NCBI RefSeq assembly: GCF_024347195.1
Contig: NZ_AP025281.1
Location: 992,001 to 1,056,000, forward strand
Length of the DNA stretch: 64,000 bases
Reading direction: 5' to 3'
Source: Aliamphritea hakodatensis
GTDB lineage: Bacteria > Pseudomonadota > Gammaproteobacteria > Pseudomonadales > Balneatricaceae
Notes under the pieces: model-generated
The model's input: the letters and a program-made list of their open reading frames with translations, nothing else
What the model was told of the DNA's origin: nothing
Database searches by the model: none
Shown: piece by piece, positions 63,101-64,000 of the stretch
Layout of the letters: each line of letters starts with the position of its first letter
Numbering within the stretch: position 1 is the stretch's first letter
Made by a program: the position numbers and the translations under genes

Positions 63101-63448
63101 GCCCTGAAAGCATTTGGCTGTCATTTCTCACTGGATGACTTTGGCAGCGGTTTGTCGTCTTTCGCCTATCTGAAAAACCTGCCGGTGGATACCCTCAAGA
63201 TTGACGGCATTTTCATCCGGGAAATCGTTGAAAACAAACTTGATCTGGCGATGGTGAAATCCATCAATGAAATCGGCCATGTAATGGGTATGCAAACCGT
63301 TGCAGAGTTTGTGGAAAACGATGAGATTCTTGAACTGCTACGGGAAATCGGCATTGATTACGGGCAGGGTTACGGCCTTGGCCGCCCTAAACCCCTGGTT
63401 GAACTGCTGCTGGAACAACAGCAGTTACGGGCGCTGGAAATCTCGTAG
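60107..63448 (+). CDS. MASE1-CHASE-PAS-GGDEF-EAL cyclic-di-GMP protein
   Basis: This large membrane sensor has a MASE1 domain with several helices (about 10-210, IIWPPAGFAIVILMLLG), a periplasmic CHASE domain (about 240-460, IQALEWIPRVASFNRTSFE), a further helix, a PAS/PAC pair (about 560-670), GGDEF (about 680-840) and EAL (about 860-1110). The GGDEF signature GGDEF is intact and RSGD five residues upstream is an inhibitory I-site. EAL has EVL (IEVLLRL) in place of EAL, but DDFGSGLSS, LKID and AEF are kept, so dual activity is possible. Start choice is uncertain: TTG 60107 is used, TTG 60050 and ATG 60164 are alternatives. Confidence 0.82.
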   Translation: MNTPDNSRPNLLTCLQVYLMPGAMYFLLARLTVLLTAPPGEPSIIWPPAGFAIVILMLLGKRALPSLFAGMLAHQLYFWFTGAPETALHLQVILGGIISVGAMLQAVIAVRLINRYVGPDDPLIDDRAILRFLLIVGPLSSLVACTTAIICFAVFNTMPVAELGAVWLTWWLGDSIGAMIITPLLLSLIKSSPVGRFNRRVSVGMPILGLLLVIGLLFVVTGEREKDERNQLFVRQAGTLHLQVVGAFQESFQLLNMTRSFLESGGYVSKDEFSIFGQGLLDQSKGIQALEWIPRVASFNRTSFENANDGPGDIKVFDGDKIKRAPDKAVYYPVKYVQPLTGNERAYGYDVSSNPMAKEAQDYAFLYNSIGATAPIRLIQESGQQAGVVVYLSMSQKGKEHVWDNHLGFVAMVYRADDFITSHLLGPNTSLTRQIYIRITDVTDDTPKELYRSPRFEERLMDPADDRHIRRLFLLGGRQWEFEYLPASESLYKDGISSSWLILSAGMLFASLICGWLLTLTGRTVRVGELVNEKTANLQHEIEERRSAELALRKLSKAVEYSPYMVVISRLDGTVEYASPKVLEVTGFSEDEVVGQPINMLHYDQGQETSYDTIWEMLRSTREWQGELLNLRKNGQAYWANVHIAPIYDEEDQVTHYVSIHQDITEAREISEQLNYQASHDQLTDLVNRRAFEQLLEQTLEHSQVTGEEHVFCFLDLDQFKVVNDTCGHIAGDELLRQLAHLLQERIRSGDTLARLGGDEFGILMRNCNLQQAERVANDLREKIASFKFSWEKQIFSVGVSIGVVEIDQHSVNKIELMKQADSACYTAKENGRNRVHLYQQDDAMLLKREGEMQWVSEINAALDEDRFVLFGQIILPLQDQGLKPDIEVLLRLRDKDGNLVPPGAFLPAVERYHLSSRVDRWVVEHTLDWLEQNAMVFSRTIGRCAINLSGGSLGDSTIQDAILQRLKASTIPASTLKFEITETSAIANLSDAKDFINALKAFGCHFSLDDFGSGLSSFAYLKNLPVDTLKIDGIFIREIVENKLDLAMVKSINEIGHVMGMQTVAEFVENDEILELLREIGIDYGQGYGLGRPKPLVELLLEQQQLRALEIS

Positions 63449-63451
63449 TTG

Positions 63452-64000
63452 TTATTCTGCCGGGGCTGGCGTGCTGGCAACCGGCAGCAGGGTTTTAGAG
63501 GCTCTGCCGGGTATTTCCCGGGCCAGCTTCGGTACCAGATAGCCGGGTAAACGGCTCTGTAACTCACTGACCAGCTGTTGCGCTTCCCGGTCGGCAATGT
63601 CGAAGTGCGCAGCACCGGCGACCGGGTCAAAGGTAAACAGGTAATAAGGCAGAATTCCCGCCCGGAACAAGGTTTCACTGAGCGCTTCCAGTGTGTCCAC
63701 CGAATCATTGACCCCCCGCAACAGCACCGCCTGGTTCAGCACGGTCACGCCAGCCTGTTTCAGTTGCGTGACCGCCGCAGTCACGGCGTCGTCTATCTCG
63801 TTGGCATGGTTGATGTGTAATACCATTACGGTTTGCAAACGGCTGCCGGCCAGCCGGTCGCTTAACTCTGGCGTTATCCGCTGGGGAATCACCACCGGCA
63901 GCCGGGAATGGATACGTAAACGCTGCAGATGCGGAATGGCTTCCAGTGAGCTGATCAGTTTATCGAGGCGTTTATCATTGGTTGCCAGCGGGTCGCCACC
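63452..64000 (-). CDS. epmB: EF-P beta-lysylation protein EpmB (KamA family), N-terminal end missing
   Basis: This is the C-terminal part of a radical SAM lysine 2,3-aminomutase relative; the frame continues past the right edge of the window, where the radical SAM cluster would lie. The fragment has GGDPL, LRIHSRLPVVIPQR, VLHINHANEI, QAVLLRGVNDS and LPYYLFTFDPVAGAAHF, the EpmB/KamA blocks including the Lys-binding-type region. EpmB makes beta-lysine for modification of translation factor EF-P. EpmB is favoured over KamA because it is the usual gammaproteobacterial version. Confidence 0.85.
   Translation of the reverse strand, partial: GGDPLATNDKRLDKLISSLEAIPHLQRLRIHSRLPVVIPQRITPELSDRLAGSRLQTVMVLHINHANEIDDAVTAAVTQLKQAGVTVLNQAVLLRGVNDSVDTLEALSETLFRAGILPYYLFTFDPVAGAAHFDIADREAQQLVSELQSRLPGYLVPKLAREIPGRASKTLLPVASTPAPAE

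Overview
The window looks like chromosome of a marine gammaproteobacterium, probably of the Oceanospirillales/Pseudomonadales neighbourhood. The basis is gene order: proA-nadD-rsfS-rlmH-mrdA-rodA-mltB-rlpA-dacC-dat-ybeD-lipB-lipA, then holA-lptE-leuS-(ybeL)-lnt-corC-ybeY-ybeZ-miaB, is the block I know from Pseudomonas. The exact genus is inference. No tRNA, rRNA, CRISPR array, integrase or intact insertion sequence was found.

Layout. 1-1940: 3' part of a molybdopterin oxidoreductase large subunit of the arsenite oxidase (AioA) / iodate reductase (IdrA) group. 2066-7679: esterase, heme-binding GGDEF-EAL protein, bestrophin, DUF945 protein. 7861-10792: trpG-trpD-trpC and an OsmC-like protein. 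11606-14435: rpsF-rpsR-rplI, then dnaB. 14577-20887: small housekeeping, transport and redox genes (ABM monooxygenase, AEC transporter, SixA, AraC regulator, glutaredoxin, TauE/SafE exporter, AhpA/YtjB-like membrane protein). 21110-33195: proline and NAD synthesis, ribosome silencing, the cell-elongation and peptidoglycan cluster and the lipoate genes, nearly all head to tail. 33683-40988: an AT-rich accessory island. 41660-46578: TetR regulator with an RND efflux pair. 46723-49106: divergent dsdC/dsdA. 49111-59239: the rest of the conserved block on the minus strand (holA to miaB). 59483-64000: DUF1820 gene, a MASE1-CHASE-PAS-GGDEF-EAL protein and the 3' part of epmB.

The most interesting part is the island. 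Five tightly spaced genes on one strand encode a CoiA-like zinc-finger/nuclease-fold protein, a membrane-anchored TerB-N/TerB/TerB-C protein, a BrxD-type ATPase (DUF2791), a BrxHI/Lhr-like DEAD/H helicase and a membrane-anchored protein I do not recognise. The BrxD-BrxHI pair is known from BREX phage-defence loci, but no BREX methylase (PglX) or phosphatase (PglZ) gene is present, so this is a candidate stand-alone anti-phage or DNA-processing system. Downstream lie a 66-codon remnant resembling a HerA C-terminus and a weaker transposase-like remnant, which mark the spot as a turnover site. The island sits between lipA and holA, which are close together in Pseudomonas, so the lipA-holA junction is a likely insertion hotspot.
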